In this document: piece after piece, positions 48,799-57,876 of the stretch
Layout: each line of letters begins with the position of its first letter
Numbering within the stretch: the stretch's first letter is position 1
Source: Saccharomycopsis phalli
Lineage: Eukaryota > Ascomycota > Saccharomycetes > Ascoideales > Saccharomycopsidaceae
Assembly: GCA_020342235.1 (NCBI GenBank)
Contig: CP073214.1
Location: 1,860,001-1,924,000, forward strand
Direction of reading: 5' to 3'
DNA length: 64,000 bases
Notes under the pieces: generated by a model
The model's input: the letters and a program-made list of their open reading frames with translations, nothing else
What the model was told of the DNA's origin: nothing
Databases searched by the model: none
Program-made: the position numbers and the translations under genes

Positions 48799-50409
48799 AT
48801 GTCTTCAGGCAACATCTCTTGCGTGCTTGACAGATACACCGCCATTGTTACTGACAATCTCTATCAACTCCCGCCGCTCAAGGCATTGGGCACGAACATT
48901 GACAAGTTGCCTTCCATCGCCTTGCTGTTGTTGGCAGTCCATCTCTTGGTGCTTGGAAGTTATGCCGCGATTCGCAAGCCAAACAATGCCAAAGACCCGA
49001 AACGCAACCACCCGTTGTTTGATCCGACCGACGTTGACCATTCCTCCGAGGATGTGATTTGCGACGATATCGATGGCCAGTATGCCGCTGCGATTCCACT
49101 CATTGCTGGAGCAGTGTTGTTGACCCTCAACTACTTAATCACAAACTTCTCCATTGCCACCGTCATGCACTACTTCAATCTCTACATCACCCACGTCTCG
49201 GTTCTTCCAAGTTTTGTTGTGTCCAGCTACTTGCTCAGCACGGCAAATCGAGTGGTGACCCGCAAGTTTGACTTGGGCAGCTTCATTTCTCGCTACAGAG
49301 TCACGCTTGCCGTGGACTCTGCCGTCAATCCCACCGGAGTGTTGGTCAACGAGGAGCGTGTCGAGGAGGAGCACAAGAAGTACTTCAACTCGTGGTTGAG
49401 CATCTTGAACCTCAGTGTGCGCGAGAAGCAGTTGAGCAAGCAGGAGCAGAAATTGCGCAAGAAGTTGCGCAAAAAGCAGTCGGCAGTGGCCAAGGCCGAT
49501 CAGTTGCTTAATGTTTTCTACTCGTCCAGCGACTTGCTTGCTCTTGGGTACGCAATTGCCCTTGCAGTGTGTTTCTCGGCCAACAAGAACAACTGGCTCT
49601 TGAGCAACATCGTTGCAGCCAACTTTGCCGTCTACGGCATCAAGACAACCCGCATCAACTCGTTCAAGAGCGGCGTGATCTTATTGTCCGGCTTGTTCTT
49701 GTACGATGTCTACTTTGTCTTTGGCACCTCGGTCATGGAGAACGTCGCCACCAACTTGGAGGTGCCAATCAAGCTCGTGTTCCCCAAACCACCTGCTTCC
49801 GCAGCCAACGGCTCCGTCGGTGCTTCGTTGTTGGGATTGGGTGACATTGTTGTACCAGGAATCTTCACCAGTTTGGCTTTGAGATTCGACTTGTACAAGT
49901 ATCACCGTGCCAATCCTCGGACCGAATTCCACTTGCTCAATAACTACTGCAAGCCCTACTTTGGAGCATCGGTGTTTGGCTATGTTCTTGGCATGCTTTC
50001 CACCATGGTCTCGTTACACGTCTACCAGGTCCCACAGCCGGCCTTGTTGTACATTTGTCCGTGGATTCTCGCTTCGACGTTTGGCTTGGCGCTTTTCAAG
50101 GGCGAAACCTCGTTGTTGTGGCAGTTTTCCGAGACTGATGATTTTGACGATGGTTCTGAACCTGATGACGAGATTGAGGAGATTGAGGATGAGGATGAGC
50201 TTGTGGAGAAGCGCACATGGAAAGACTTTTTGGAGTACAAGTTTGAGGACGATGAGGATGACAATGATGAGGACTATAGCGAACTTGACGTGTTGATTGC
50301 TGATGCATATATCAGTGACGAGGAGCTTGTCAACAGTGACGATGAGGAGGATGACGATGAGGATGATGACGAGACGTTTAATGCCGTGAGCTTTGCTCAG
50401 TTGACATGA
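48799..50409 (+). CDS. YPF1: Signal peptide peptidase, intramembrane aspartyl protease
   Basis: This presenilin-type protease of the ER cleaves signal peptides and some membrane proteins; yeast Ypf1 works with ER-associated degradation. The 536-aa product has about nine membrane segments. The catalytic motifs are LYDVYFVF (about residue 299), LLGLGDIVVPG (about 344) and the PAL motif QPALLY (about 413). A cytosolic insert (about 190-230) is basic and coiled-coil-like. The C-terminal 110 residues are an acidic tail (DDEEDDDEDDDET) not needed for catalysis in relatives. Length is close to the S. cerevisiae protein (587 aa). Confidence 0.94.
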   Translation: MSSGNISCVLDRYTAIVTDNLYQLPPLKALGTNIDKLPSIALLLLAVHLLVLGSYAAIRKPNNAKDPKRNHPLFDPTDVDHSSEDVICDDIDGQYAAAIPLIAGAVLLTLNYLITNFSIATVMHYFNLYITHVSVLPSFVVSSYLLSTANRVVTRKFDLGSFISRYRVTLAVDSAVNPTGVLVNEERVEEEHKKYFNSWLSILNLSVREKQLSKQEQKLRKKLRKKQSAVAKADQLLNVFYSSSDLLALGYAIALAVCFSANKNNWLLSNIVAANFAVYGIKTTRINSFKSGVILLSGLFLYDVYFVFGTSVMENVATNLEVPIKLVFPKPPASAANGSVGASLLGLGDIVVPGIFTSLALRFDLYKYHRANPRTEFHLLNNYCKPYFGASVFGYVLGMLSTMVSLHVYQVPQPALLYICPWILASTFGLALFKGETSLLWQFSETDDFDDGSEPDDEIEEIEDEDELVEKRTWKDFLEYKFEDDEDDNDEDYSELDVLIADAYISDEELVNSDDEEDDDEDDDETFNAVSFAQLT

Positions 50410-50853
50410 TGGCGCATGATATGTAAACTACGTCAATACAGGCTGGTGTAGCTGTGTTGACAAGTATATAGTTGAATACCTAGAATAACTGATTGTAGGT
50501 GAGTGAGTGGAGTGAGCTGATGTGGTGTTTGTAAAGGTTATGTTCATGAATAGCTGATGTTTGAGATAGTGATGTTCAACACAGATGATATTCAATATAG
50601 GTAATGTTCAACACAGATGATATTCAACATAGGTGCTATTCAACATAGGTGCTATCCAATATAGCAGTTATTCAATATAGTGATATTCAATATAGTGATA
50701 TTCAATATAGTGACATTCAATATAGTGATATTCAATATAGTGACATTCAATATAGTGATATTCAATATAGCCATTATCCAAAATATGCTATCCATCTCTA
50801 CCAATCACTTATATAAACCCACAAACTACAAATTCAATCACTGTATATTAATG
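50410..50853. other. Gene-free stretch with 15-bp array
   Basis: The shared 3' flank of YPF1 and the NDUFB9-like gene is mostly a TATTCAA(C/T)ATAG-type array at 50570-50785. No gene is seen. Confidence 0.75.
50570..50785. repeat. Minisatellite, CAATATAGTGATATT type
   Basis: TATTCAATATAGTGA/CAT units of 15 bp are repeated about eight times, preceded by longer diverged units with ACACAGATGATATTCAAC. Confidence 0.88.
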
Positions 50854-51195
50854 CTAGTACTTGCCAGGAATAGGCTCCTCCAAACTTGGAGGAATGTTTC
50901 TCTCAAACTTGGTTCCACCAGGCCGAGACGACGGAATAATCGGATCTGGATGACGATACTTGTAAATCAACTCCTTAGTCTCGCTTATAATCTTGTTCAA
51001 CTGCTTTGGGTCGTCAATGTGCTTGTTTGCATCAAACTGTTGCCGAAGCTCGACCGCCTTTTGCCGGTACAAGTCGCGCTTGTTGATCCAGGAATGCGCC
51101 AACTTCAAGGATTGACGATACAACGACGTCACTAATCGCCGATTGGCCTCAGTATATGGGAGTATCGCAGTCATGTTGCCCAGGCCTTTTGGCAT
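50854..51195 (-). CDS. Complex I LYR subunit, NDUFB9/NI2M-like
   Basis: This accessory subunit of mitochondrial NADH:ubiquinone oxidoreductase belongs to the LYR family. The product is 113 aa, or 106 aa if the second Met (MTAILPYTEANRR) is used. The LYR-type core is RRLVTSLYRQSLKLAHSWI, followed by RDLYRQKAVELRQQF and a C-terminal PGGTKFERNIPP that is typical of the fungal B22 subunit. Its presence implies that the yeast has complex I, unlike S. cerevisiae. Divergent from ATG14, with 97 bp between start codons. Confidence 0.9.
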   Translation of the reverse strand: MPKGLGNMTAILPYTEANRRLVTSLYRQSLKLAHSWINKRDLYRQKAVELRQQFDANKHIDDPKQLNKIISETKELIYKYRHPDPIIPSSRPGGTKFERNIPPSLEEPIPGKY

Positions 51196-51292
51196 ACAAA
51201 AACAATATCATTGGTGGGTGAAGTTACCCGGGCCATGCACCAGGGCGCCTAGTATGAAAAAGTGACGGGACGAGGGCAAAGAAAATGGGTCC

Positions 51293-52813
51293 ATGATTAG
51301 CTGTGGGGTATGCTCAAAGACTATAGCCGATAAAAATGGAAAGTTCAAATGTGCGCTGTGTGCAAGCCGCGCGATTTTGAAGCAGAAGGTGGCGTTTGTG
51401 GACACAGTTTTGCAGGTCGAGCAGCTCCGGCTGCAGATTGGGTTGGTGTTGAAGTACTCATTGAAGAGCAACGACAAGTTGAATATCGCGTTTTTGCAGC
51501 GGTATTTGGCAGACCACAAAGACAGCACCACGGCCGCACTATCTGCGCAGATTTTGGCGGTCGAACAGTTTAATCTCACCAAGCTGATTGCCCATGTTGG
51601 CGACAATATTTCCCGTGCAAAGCAGAGGATTGCCGAGTTAGCGCAGAGGAAACGCGAATTGGACGAGTCGCTTGCTACGCGGGAAAAGAACGTGGCTTTA
51701 TTTGAAAAACGTATCAATGAGAACTACACCCAGGCCAAGCTCCGGCTCCAGAACCAAAACCAAGCGACTGTAACGAGGTTGGACAATGTGAGCAAGCGTG
51801 TGGAGATGGAGAAGCGGCAGTTGAAAGTAGGATTGTTGGGATTGATGTTGGTTGGACGTGATTCCGGGGTCCGGTTGGGGTATCATCCCATTATTCCAAT
51901 TAACCAGATTATCAACTACGACTGGCGAGTGGTGACATCGTCGTTGGAGTTGGTGAGCCAGTTCTTGTGTTACTTGGCATATTATCAAGGCGTGGTTCTC
52001 CCCTTTGCAATTGATCTTCCCAGTGCCGACACCCAGTACAATTATATTGTCAATGGGTTTAATGAGAATCACGACGAGTGGCTTGTGATTCGGCCGGGCG
52101 AGGCGGCGCGGCACCATCCCAACAAGTTGATTATGCACTTGAACAAGCACAGCTACAACGAGTTGTTTAACAGCAAGAATGTGGTGATCTTGAACCGGCC
52201 GCTCAGCAAAATGAACATGGTGCAGTTGTTTCTGTTTTCGATCTTGCTTGCCAAGATTGTGTTGAACGTGTACAGTCTCTGCAAGCCCGAGGAAATCACC
52301 TACGATGAGTTGTTTTCGTACGACCGTCTTATATACGGTCTTACTGGGGTTGGTGAGAAGCCTGGGTTGAAGCAGCATTTGATGGAGCAGCTCAGCCGGC
52401 CACGTGCTCGGCGGGCCAGTGTGTTTTCAATGTTTTTTCATCCGAGGGGGTTGGAGGTGGAGAGTGAAGGTGGAGAGGGCGGAAGTGGGGAGGAAACTGG
52501 AAGATGGGAGGAAGCTAGAAGTGGAGAGGAAACTAGAAGACGGGAGGATGAAAGACGGGAGGATGTTGCTAGAGAAATTGGGGCCGTTGCTGGAGAAGTG
52601 GGAACCGTTGCTGGAGAAGTGGAGTCTGTACCGTTGCTGGAGAACCGTGAGAGGGTAAAGGATGTGACGTTTAACGATGTGACGTTTCGAATCTTTAAAA
52701 TATTGTATGAGCAGTGTGTAAAGGGGAGGGGAAAGGATATGGATACGTTGAGGGTTGATGGGAAGGAAAAGTATAGTGAGAGTATAAACAGTGCTGAGTG
52801 GCAGGTGATATGA
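51293..52813 (+). CDS. ATG14: Atg14-like subunit of PI3-kinase complex I
   Basis: Atg14 directs Vps34 PI3-kinase to the site of autophagosome formation. The 506-aa product begins with two CxxC pairs (Cys4/Cys7, Cys20/Cys23) as in fungal Atg14. A coiled coil follows at about 90-165, then the conserved C-terminal domain (LGYHPIIPINQIINYDWRVV, FLCYLAYYQGVVLPFAIDLP, HLNKHSYNELFNSKNVVILN). The last 130 residues are poorly conserved and contain a coding repeat rich in EETRR and VAGEV. Atg14 is preferred over Vps38 because of the zinc-like N-terminus. S. cerevisiae Atg14 is 344 aa. Confidence 0.85.
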   Translation: MISCGVCSKTIADKNGKFKCALCASRAILKQKVAFVDTVLQVEQLRLQIGLVLKYSLKSNDKLNIAFLQRYLADHKDSTTAALSAQILAVEQFNLTKLIAHVGDNISRAKQRIAELAQRKRELDESLATREKNVALFEKRINENYTQAKLRLQNQNQATVTRLDNVSKRVEMEKRQLKVGLLGLMLVGRDSGVRLGYHPIIPINQIINYDWRVVTSSLELVSQFLCYLAYYQGVVLPFAIDLPSADTQYNYIVNGFNENHDEWLVIRPGEAARHHPNKLIMHLNKHSYNELFNSKNVVILNRPLSKMNMVQLFLFSILLAKIVLNVYSLCKPEEITYDELFSYDRLIYGLTGVGEKPGLKQHLMEQLSRPRARRASVFSMFFHPRGLEVESEGGEGGSGEETGRWEEARSGEETRRREDERREDVAREIGAVAGEVGTVAGEVESVPLLENRERVKDVTFNDVTFRIFKILYEQCVKGRGKDMDTLRVDGKEKYSESINSAEWQVI

Positions 52814-53077
52814 GGAAGGAAAGGGAACGTGAAATATGAATATGAAATATCAAAATGAAATATTAAAATGAAATGAAATATGAAATATGAATATGAAATA
52901 TCCAAATGAAATATTAAAATGAAATGAAATATGATTATGGCTAATATACAATGATGATACATGTGTAAACTGACGCAACTGACATTGCAATTGCCTATAC
53001 ATTTCCATTAGGTAAGCAACGGCGGTGCCTGATTACATAAGACCTACCATAAGCGCAAAGTGACACATTCATGTCTC
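52814..53077. repeat. AATATGAAATATCAAAATGA-type repeat
   Basis: Positions 52830-52935 are units of AATATGAAAT and ATTAAAATGAAATG in alternation, right after the ATG14 stop. The remainder is the promoter of the next gene. Confidence 0.8.
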
Positions 53078-53605
53078 ATGATAACTTCCTTGGAGCAGGT
53101 GATTGACAGCATTAATGAACCGACGAATCTAATTGTGCTCAATGAGGCAAACTTCCGGCACGAGCTTGACCAGATCAAGTTGGATCCCACAGTGGATACG
53201 TTGCGCCGGCTAGAAAAAGTCCAGGTGATTCCGGTGCACACGTACGCAAACTTGGTCGGGTACCTCAGTCTCTTGGAGATTGGCCAGGTAAAGGGCAAGG
53301 TTGTGGCGTGGAATATCTTCCATGATCTTTTGGAGTGGGCGAGCACGCGATTGGGCGACGTGGATCCGCAGCCGGGGGTGATTACTGCTGGAGAGTATAA
53401 TACTGGGGCATTTAATCGGATTCTCGGGCTGCTTGTAGATATGTATGAAGACCTGGCGGTGGAGGAGTTTTGTGGGGTTCCGATTCCAATCAATTGCACG
53501 GTGACGGAGCTCAAGCTTGAGGAGGAGCGCACGTGGCTACGGCAAGGGAAGAACTTTAAGTATACGTTTATAAATGAGATATATAGTCGGTGGATGGATA
53601 TATAG
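53078..53605 (+). CDS. Uncharacterised 175-aa protein
   Basis: I do not recognise this protein. The ATG at 53078 is the first in frame. Predicted secondary structure alternates strand and helix: TNLIVLNEANF, VQVIPVHTYANLVGYLSLL, KVVAWNIFHDLLEWA, FNRILGLLVDMYEDLAVEEF and VPIPINCTVTELKLEE. The order VHTYxxLxxYLSLL, hydrophobic strand, long helix, PIPINC would suit a RecA-like core without a P-loop, as in Shu-complex or Elongator Elp4-6 subunits. This is weak inference. Codon use and conservation-like patterning support a real gene. Confidence 0.62.
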   Translation: MITSLEQVIDSINEPTNLIVLNEANFRHELDQIKLDPTVDTLRRLEKVQVIPVHTYANLVGYLSLLEIGQVKGKVVAWNIFHDLLEWASTRLGDVDPQPGVITAGEYNTGAFNRILGLLVDMYEDLAVEEFCGVPIPINCTVTELKLEEERTWLRQGKNFKYTFINEIYSRWMDI

Positions 53606-53764
53606 GTGATGGGGAGATTGATTGAGATCATGATTATGATCGTAATTATGATTATGATCGTGATGTGATTATGATCATGATCGTGATGTGATTATGATCA
53701 TGATCGTGATGTGATTATGATTATGATGTGATTATGATTATTTTTGCAACCCTAATTGCAATAC
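53606..53764. repeat. GATTATGATCATGATCGTGATGT array
   Basis: From 53625 to 53740, near-perfect units of about 23 bp carry GATTATGATCATGATCG. The unit contains palindromic ATGATCAT. It lies between two convergent stop codons. Confidence 0.9.
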
Positions 53765-54544
53765 CTATATTATTGGATCACGTCTGTAGTCCCACCAGGT
53801 GGTAAATCGCGTGGAAAACGCAGAAGCCACCGCAATAAACAAGGTGCACACGGAAATAATAATCTGGATCGCCACACCAATCCAGATGGCAGCACGGGCA
53901 TATCCACCGACACTCGTGCCAACGGTGTAAAACTCGTTAATGACCTCCAGGATCAACAAGTTGGCAGTCTTGACGTTGGTGTCCTGCCACACTGCAGCCA
54001 CCACTGAAAGTGCCAAGGCAATGTACGTGAGAAAGAAGACACCCTTGTAGGCATGTCTGTGGATCATGGGCGACACTGCGGCCATGATTGCAAGCACAAA
54101 GAACGAAAACACCACGCTCACAAGAAGCACGTAGGGACTGAGGCAGGTGCTGCGGAACAAGTCTGCAGTGTTAATCACCAAGTTGTACAAGCCGACATCG
54201 ACCGGGTTCCCCTGGTTGAAGTTTGGGTCCGAAACCAACTGCTGGAACGCGTTGATTCCGCAGGACCACGGCGACTTTTGTCCAGAGACACTGGTGGTGA
54301 AGATGCAGCTGCTGAAGTAGCCAATGCGGATCGTGGCCGAGGCAATCGAGTTCCCAGATTCGACCTCCGCGTTGTACACTAGCTGCGTGAGGTAGTACGA
54401 CTTTGCTGTGGTGGTTGTGCAAGCTGCTAGGAGAATTGCCTCGAGAAGCACGTAGAGAAAGAGAAGCAACACCGCGAAATGGCGAGGCCGAAGCGACCGG
54501 TGGTACCGCAAGAAATTCCCGGATCGGTTGTTGTTGAAGAACAT
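53765..54544 (-). CDS. Fig1/claudin-superfamily four-TM protein (copy 1)
   Basis: This 259-aa protein starts at MFFNNNRSGNF; the frame above it has no ATG. A short basic tail is followed by four membrane segments (about 25-46, 128-150, 158-180 and 215-240). The first extracellular loop has the claudin-type motif GYFSSC..WSCG, and LSPYVLLVSVVFSF begins TM2. That layout fits the fungal Fig1/INA1/FAT3 group: Fig1 helps calcium influx and fusion during mating, and the others are cortical proteins. Two paralogues follow at 55784 and 57091. The exact role of each copy is unknown. Confidence 0.82.
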   Translation of the reverse strand: MFFNNNRSGNFLRYHRSLRPRHFAVLLLFLYVLLEAILLAACTTTTAKSYYLTQLVYNAEVESGNSIASATIRIGYFSSCIFTTSVSGQKSPWSCGINAFQQLVSDPNFNQGNPVDVGLYNLVINTADLFRSTCLSPYVLLVSVVFSFFVLAIMAAVSPMIHRHAYKGVFFLTYIALALSVVAAVWQDTNVKTANLLILEVINEFYTVGTSVGGYARAAIWIGVAIQIIISVCTLFIAVASAFSTRFTTWWDYRRDPII

Positions 54545-54684
54545 GTAACAAATAAACACGATTCCCGCACCATTATATTGCCTGCGATGGCTGGTGGGTC
54601 GTCTATTTCACGGTACATTTTCTACCGTAGATCAGAGTCCTGCACGAAATTTTTCATGGCTGGCAGCCTCACGCATTGGGAATT

Positions 54685-55505
54685 ATGACGTTAAACCATA
54701 TATTCCAGCAATACAACGACGCATTGGCCAATGAGTAAGTATATCCCGGTTCCAGGTACCCACTAATGCCAGGTTGCGCGTCAAGAGCCAATTGGATTTG
54801 TTGGAGCTTGCCCACAAGCGGCACTTGCACAGTATCAAGTCCACCATCCTGGCAAAATTCGCACTCGACTCGCTACAAAACAACCGTGCCGGTCCCCTGG
54901 TCACAGCCCGACTCGTCACCGGCTTTTTCGATTTCCAGACTCTGGTTCGTGCCACAGAGTGTCTGTTTGACGGCACCGTGCTCAAGCATCACGCACTAAA
55001 GAAAGTCGCCGAGGAAACAGTGTACTTGATGCTCCTCGAGCATTACGTCGTGGCTCTCCGGAGGCTTTTCCCCCGGCCGTCTGCCAGGTACAGATTGTGT
55101 GGCGAGGACGGGTTTATTGCGCCTTTTGCTGCGTTTGCTCTGCTAGAAATCAGCCACTATGACTACTTGCTTGGGTTGTTGAAGCTTGCGCTGGAGGTGA
55201 CGGTGTTTACCAAGCGGTACATTATCGAGGTGTCGTGCAAGCCGCTTGCTGATAAAGTCGACTTTGTTGTGCCGGTGGTTAATCGGAAGCTTGTGGGGGC
55301 GATCCAGCAGGGTTTTCTTTTGTTGGACTTGAAGAACGACGGTCTCCGCAAGAAGTATGACGGGTTGAAGTATAATTTGAAGGATTTGGAGGGGATTGTG
55401 TATGATTTGGGGATTCGCAATAAGTTGGAGGTTGATGTTGAGTTGAGTGATGGGGAGGTGGGTGGAGGAGAGGAAGAGGATGGAGTGAAGGTGGATAAAG
55501 AGTAG
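54685..55505 (+). CDS. Translin, spliced
   Basis: Translin is an octamer-forming nucleic-acid-binding protein that with TRAX makes the C3PO RNase complex in animals, fission yeast and filamentous fungi. S. cerevisiae has none. Exon 1 is 54685-54734 (MTLNHIFQQYNDALANE), the intron is 54735-54772 and exon 2 is 54773-55505, giving 260 aa (human 228). The all-helical body ends with the most conserved part of the family, LLDLKNDGLRKKYDGLKYN followed by LEGIVYDLGIR, close to the human KNDSLRKRYDGLKYD. An acidic tail (GGGEEEDG) is extra. It lies between two Fig1-like genes on the other strand. Confidence 0.9.
54735..54772 (+). other. Translin-gene intron (38 bp)
   Basis: Donor GTAAGT, branch CACTAAT, acceptor GCCAG about 6 nt after the branch A. 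The splice restores GA|G (Glu17). It is the shortest intron in the window. Confidence 0.9.
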
Positions 55506-55783
55506 TGGGGGGTTTCAAAGAGACTGGGTAGATGTTAGTGTATTGTATAGGTTGATTATGTTGATTTTGTATCACTCACCATTCAATTGTACCACTCACA
55601 CTCACTCACCATTCAATTGTACCATTCACACTCACACTCAATTATACACTCAATTATACCCATATAACCCATATAACCCATATAACTCAATTTACCACAT
55701 GTACATTCAATACCCAATTACACACTCATACACTACATCATTCATTACATCCATTACATCCATTACTAATGGCTCTGATATCA
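55506..55783. repeat. CTCACCATTCAATTGTACCA-type repeats
   Basis: Short diverged arrays built on ACTCACCATTCAATTGTACC, CCATATAACC and ATTACATCC fill the gap between the convergent translin and Fig1-like copy 2 genes. Confidence 0.75.
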
Positions 55784-56572
55784 CTAAATCTTCTCCTCAA
55801 TCCCTAACTCATCCGTAAACTCATCTATCTGCTCCCCGACAAATCCCAAAAGACCCAACATCAACGACGCCAAAAATTGAAACGACACCCCGCACCAAAG
55901 AAGTCCCCGGTCCGCCGAGCCCAGCTGGGCATCCAACGTATAAAACTGGTCGGCCATTCTGCTCATGAGCTCGGTGCCCGTCTTGACGTTTGTCTCGAGC
56001 CACACTGCCGACACGAGCGACAAGATGAAGGAGAAATAACTGAAACCAGCAGCGTATTTGTACAGAAACGGCGCGTCCCGAGGAGCAATGAACGCAAAGC
56101 AGCACACACAGAGAAACGAGAGCACAATCGATACAATCAAGGCATATGGATCAATGCACAGGCGTCGGAACCGGCTGGCCGTGCCAAGGAAAAAGTTGAA
56201 CAAGTCCACATTGGTGACAATCGACTGGTCAAAGTGGTTCTCGTCACTGAGTAGCACCTGAGTCTCGTTGCTCGAGCACGACAAGCTGCCAGTCAGAGAC
56301 GGGGTGGAAATCTGCACACACGAGGCAAAGAAGCCGACGTTGGCGGTCAATTTCGACACAGCCAAGTTGCTCTGCTTAAGGGTCTGTGCCGTCGCAGTAT
56401 AGGTGACTCTGGTGACAAACAACCCACGGCCTGCCCACGAAGTGCACCCGGCTACCACCAAGCAGCCAAAGACAATGTATGCCACCAAGAAGAACACGGA
56501 GGTGTGTCTTAGGATACGTTCCTGCGATCGTAGATGGCGTAGATATCCAAAGCTAAACGGAAAGAAATTCAT
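55784..56572 (-). CDS. Fig1/claudin-superfamily four-TM protein (copy 2)
   Basis: The product is 262 aa from MNFFPFSFGYL, chosen because it aligns with the starts of the other two copies; an upstream in-frame ATG at 56671 would add 33 residues. Four membrane segments are seen. The loop motif is VGFFASC followed by a second Cys in SLSCSSN, then FLGTASRFRRLCIDPYALIVS, and LVSAVWLETNVKT in TM3. It is clearly paralogous to 53765-54544 and 57091-57876 (shared SDxNxF, RxCLxPY and AVWxETNxKT). The C-terminus is acidic (EFTDELGIEEKI). Confidence 0.8.
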   Translation of the reverse strand: MNFFPFSFGYLRHLRSQERILRHTSVFFLVAYIVFGCLVVAGCTSWAGRGLFVTRVTYTATAQTLKQSNLAVSKLTANVGFFASCVQISTPSLTGSLSCSSNETQVLLSDENHFDQSIVTNVDLFNFFLGTASRFRRLCIDPYALIVSIVLSFLCVCCFAFIAPRDAPFLYKYAAGFSYFSFILSLVSAVWLETNVKTGTELMSRMADQFYTLDAQLGSADRGLLWCGVSFQFLASLMLGLLGFVGEQIDEFTDELGIEEKI

Positions 56573-57090
56573 GTAAAGCCAATAAAGTTTGCGGATATTG
56601 GTTTTATATGGCTTGGAAATAGACGGGTACCAAAGTATGCGTAGATCATCTGCCCGTGCCAGCCACCACATTTGCACTTACAAACTCGGGACGTTGGGTT
56701 TCCATATTTGGCCAATGGATATCGAAAGCGCATGGCATGTTTTGTGCTAATAATAGTGTCGGATCCATGGTAGCCAGCAAGACATGGGCCAAAAGACATG
56801 GGTCATAAGACATGGGCCAAAAGACATGAGCCAGCAGAGTATTTTTTGAGTTTGGGTACCTTGCGGTTCCATTGGGTCCGATTGACTCTGTTTCGGTCCA
56901 TTGGGTCCATTAGGTACCTTGTGGTTCCATTTGCTCACTTCTCACTTTTCATTTTCACATTTCTCCACTCTCTCACTACTCTCACTACTCTCAGTACAAT
57001 TGAAATACATGTATATTAATGCAGATGAAATATGCAGGCGGTCAACCGATGAAATATGCAGACGGTACCATCCAATGAAATATGCAGGCC
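56573..57090. other. Intergenic region between Fig1-like copies 2 and 3
   Basis: It contains a short AAAAGACATGGGCCA repeat (56778-56830), a TCCATT(G/A)GGTCC repeat (56868-56930), a CTCTCACTACT repeat and a GATGAAATATGCAG(A/G)CGGT repeat at 57023-57090. The upstream extension of copy 2 may be coding. No other gene is seen. Confidence 0.65.
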
Positions 57091-57876
57091 CTAGACCTTC
57101 TCGTCAAACACCTCCTCAGTAATGTCCTTGATCAACGAGCCAATCAACGCCAAAAACGCCAACAATCCGGTGGAAATCAACATCAACCCCACGCCAATCC
57201 ACACAAACACCCGTGCCGTGATATTGTACGTCACCGTCAACCCGTAATATTGGTCCGCAATGCCCTTCAACAAGCGCGTCACCGTCAAAATGTTCGTCTC
57301 CTGCCACACAGCCGCAACCAACGTGATGGAAAAACCAAGAAACCCGACCATCGCCGCGTACTTGTACATCCCTGGAGCCGACCGTGGCGACGCAAACGCA
57401 AACATCACTAGCGTAAGAAAGGCCACTCCGGCCGCAGACAAGACCACATATGGAGTCAAACAGTACTTGCGGAACTCAGCAGCAGTGTCCAAGTAGAAAT
57501 TCAAGAGATCCTGGTTCACTGCAGACTTGGCGTTGAAATTGCTGTCCGAAAGAAGAATGTTCGTGTCGTTGGTGCCGCAGTTCCATGGATTCACTCGCCC
57601 AAGGTAGTTGGTCTGCACACACGACGAAAAATACCCAACATCGACCTTCAACTCGGTCAATGCGTCGGCATAGTACACCCCGGACTTTGCAATGCCCGAA
57701 TCAAACTTGAACTCGAGCAAATGGAACGCCCGGGCCGCAGTGGTGGTCGACGAGACAATTAACAAGGCGTAAAACACCAAGAATATCAAGAGCACAATCA
57801 CCACATAGTGCCGCGGCCGGATCGACTTGAATCGAAGACTTCGTATCTTTGCGCCCCAGTTCTGAAAATAGCCCAT
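57091..57876 (-). CDS. Fig1/claudin-superfamily four-TM protein (copy 3)
   Basis: The product is 261 aa (MGYFQNWGAKIRS). SIRPRHYVVIVLLIFLVFYALL is TM1 after a basic tail, close to SLRPRHFAVLLLFLYVLL in copy 1. The loop has VGYFSSCVQ..WNCGTN, then AEFRKYCLTPYVVLSA, ASPRSAPGMYKYAA and LVAAVWQETNILT. The C-terminus is acidic (EEVFDEKV), like copy 2. Of the three copies it is intermediate: the N-terminus is nearer copy 1 and the C-terminus nearer copy 2, which fits serial tandem duplication. Confidence 0.82.
   Translation of the reverse strand: MGYFQNWGAKIRSLRFKSIRPRHYVVIVLLIFLVFYALLIVSSTTTAARAFHLLEFKFDSGIAKSGVYYADALTELKVDVGYFSSCVQTNYLGRVNPWNCGTNDTNILLSDSNFNAKSAVNQDLLNFYLDTAAEFRKYCLTPYVVLSAAGVAFLTLVMFAFASPRSAPGMYKYAAMVGFLGFSITLVAAVWQETNILTVTRLLKGIADQYYGLTVTYNITARVFVWIGVGLMLISTGLLAFLALIGSLIKDITEEVFDEKV

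Noticed and set aside
53765-57876. Calling the three membrane proteins SUR7
   Set aside because: They have the four-segment claudin layout, but the GYFSSC..C loop, the RxCLxPY start of TM2 and AVWxETN in TM3 fit the Fig1/INA1/FAT3 group better than Sur7 itself, so a single gene symbol is not given.
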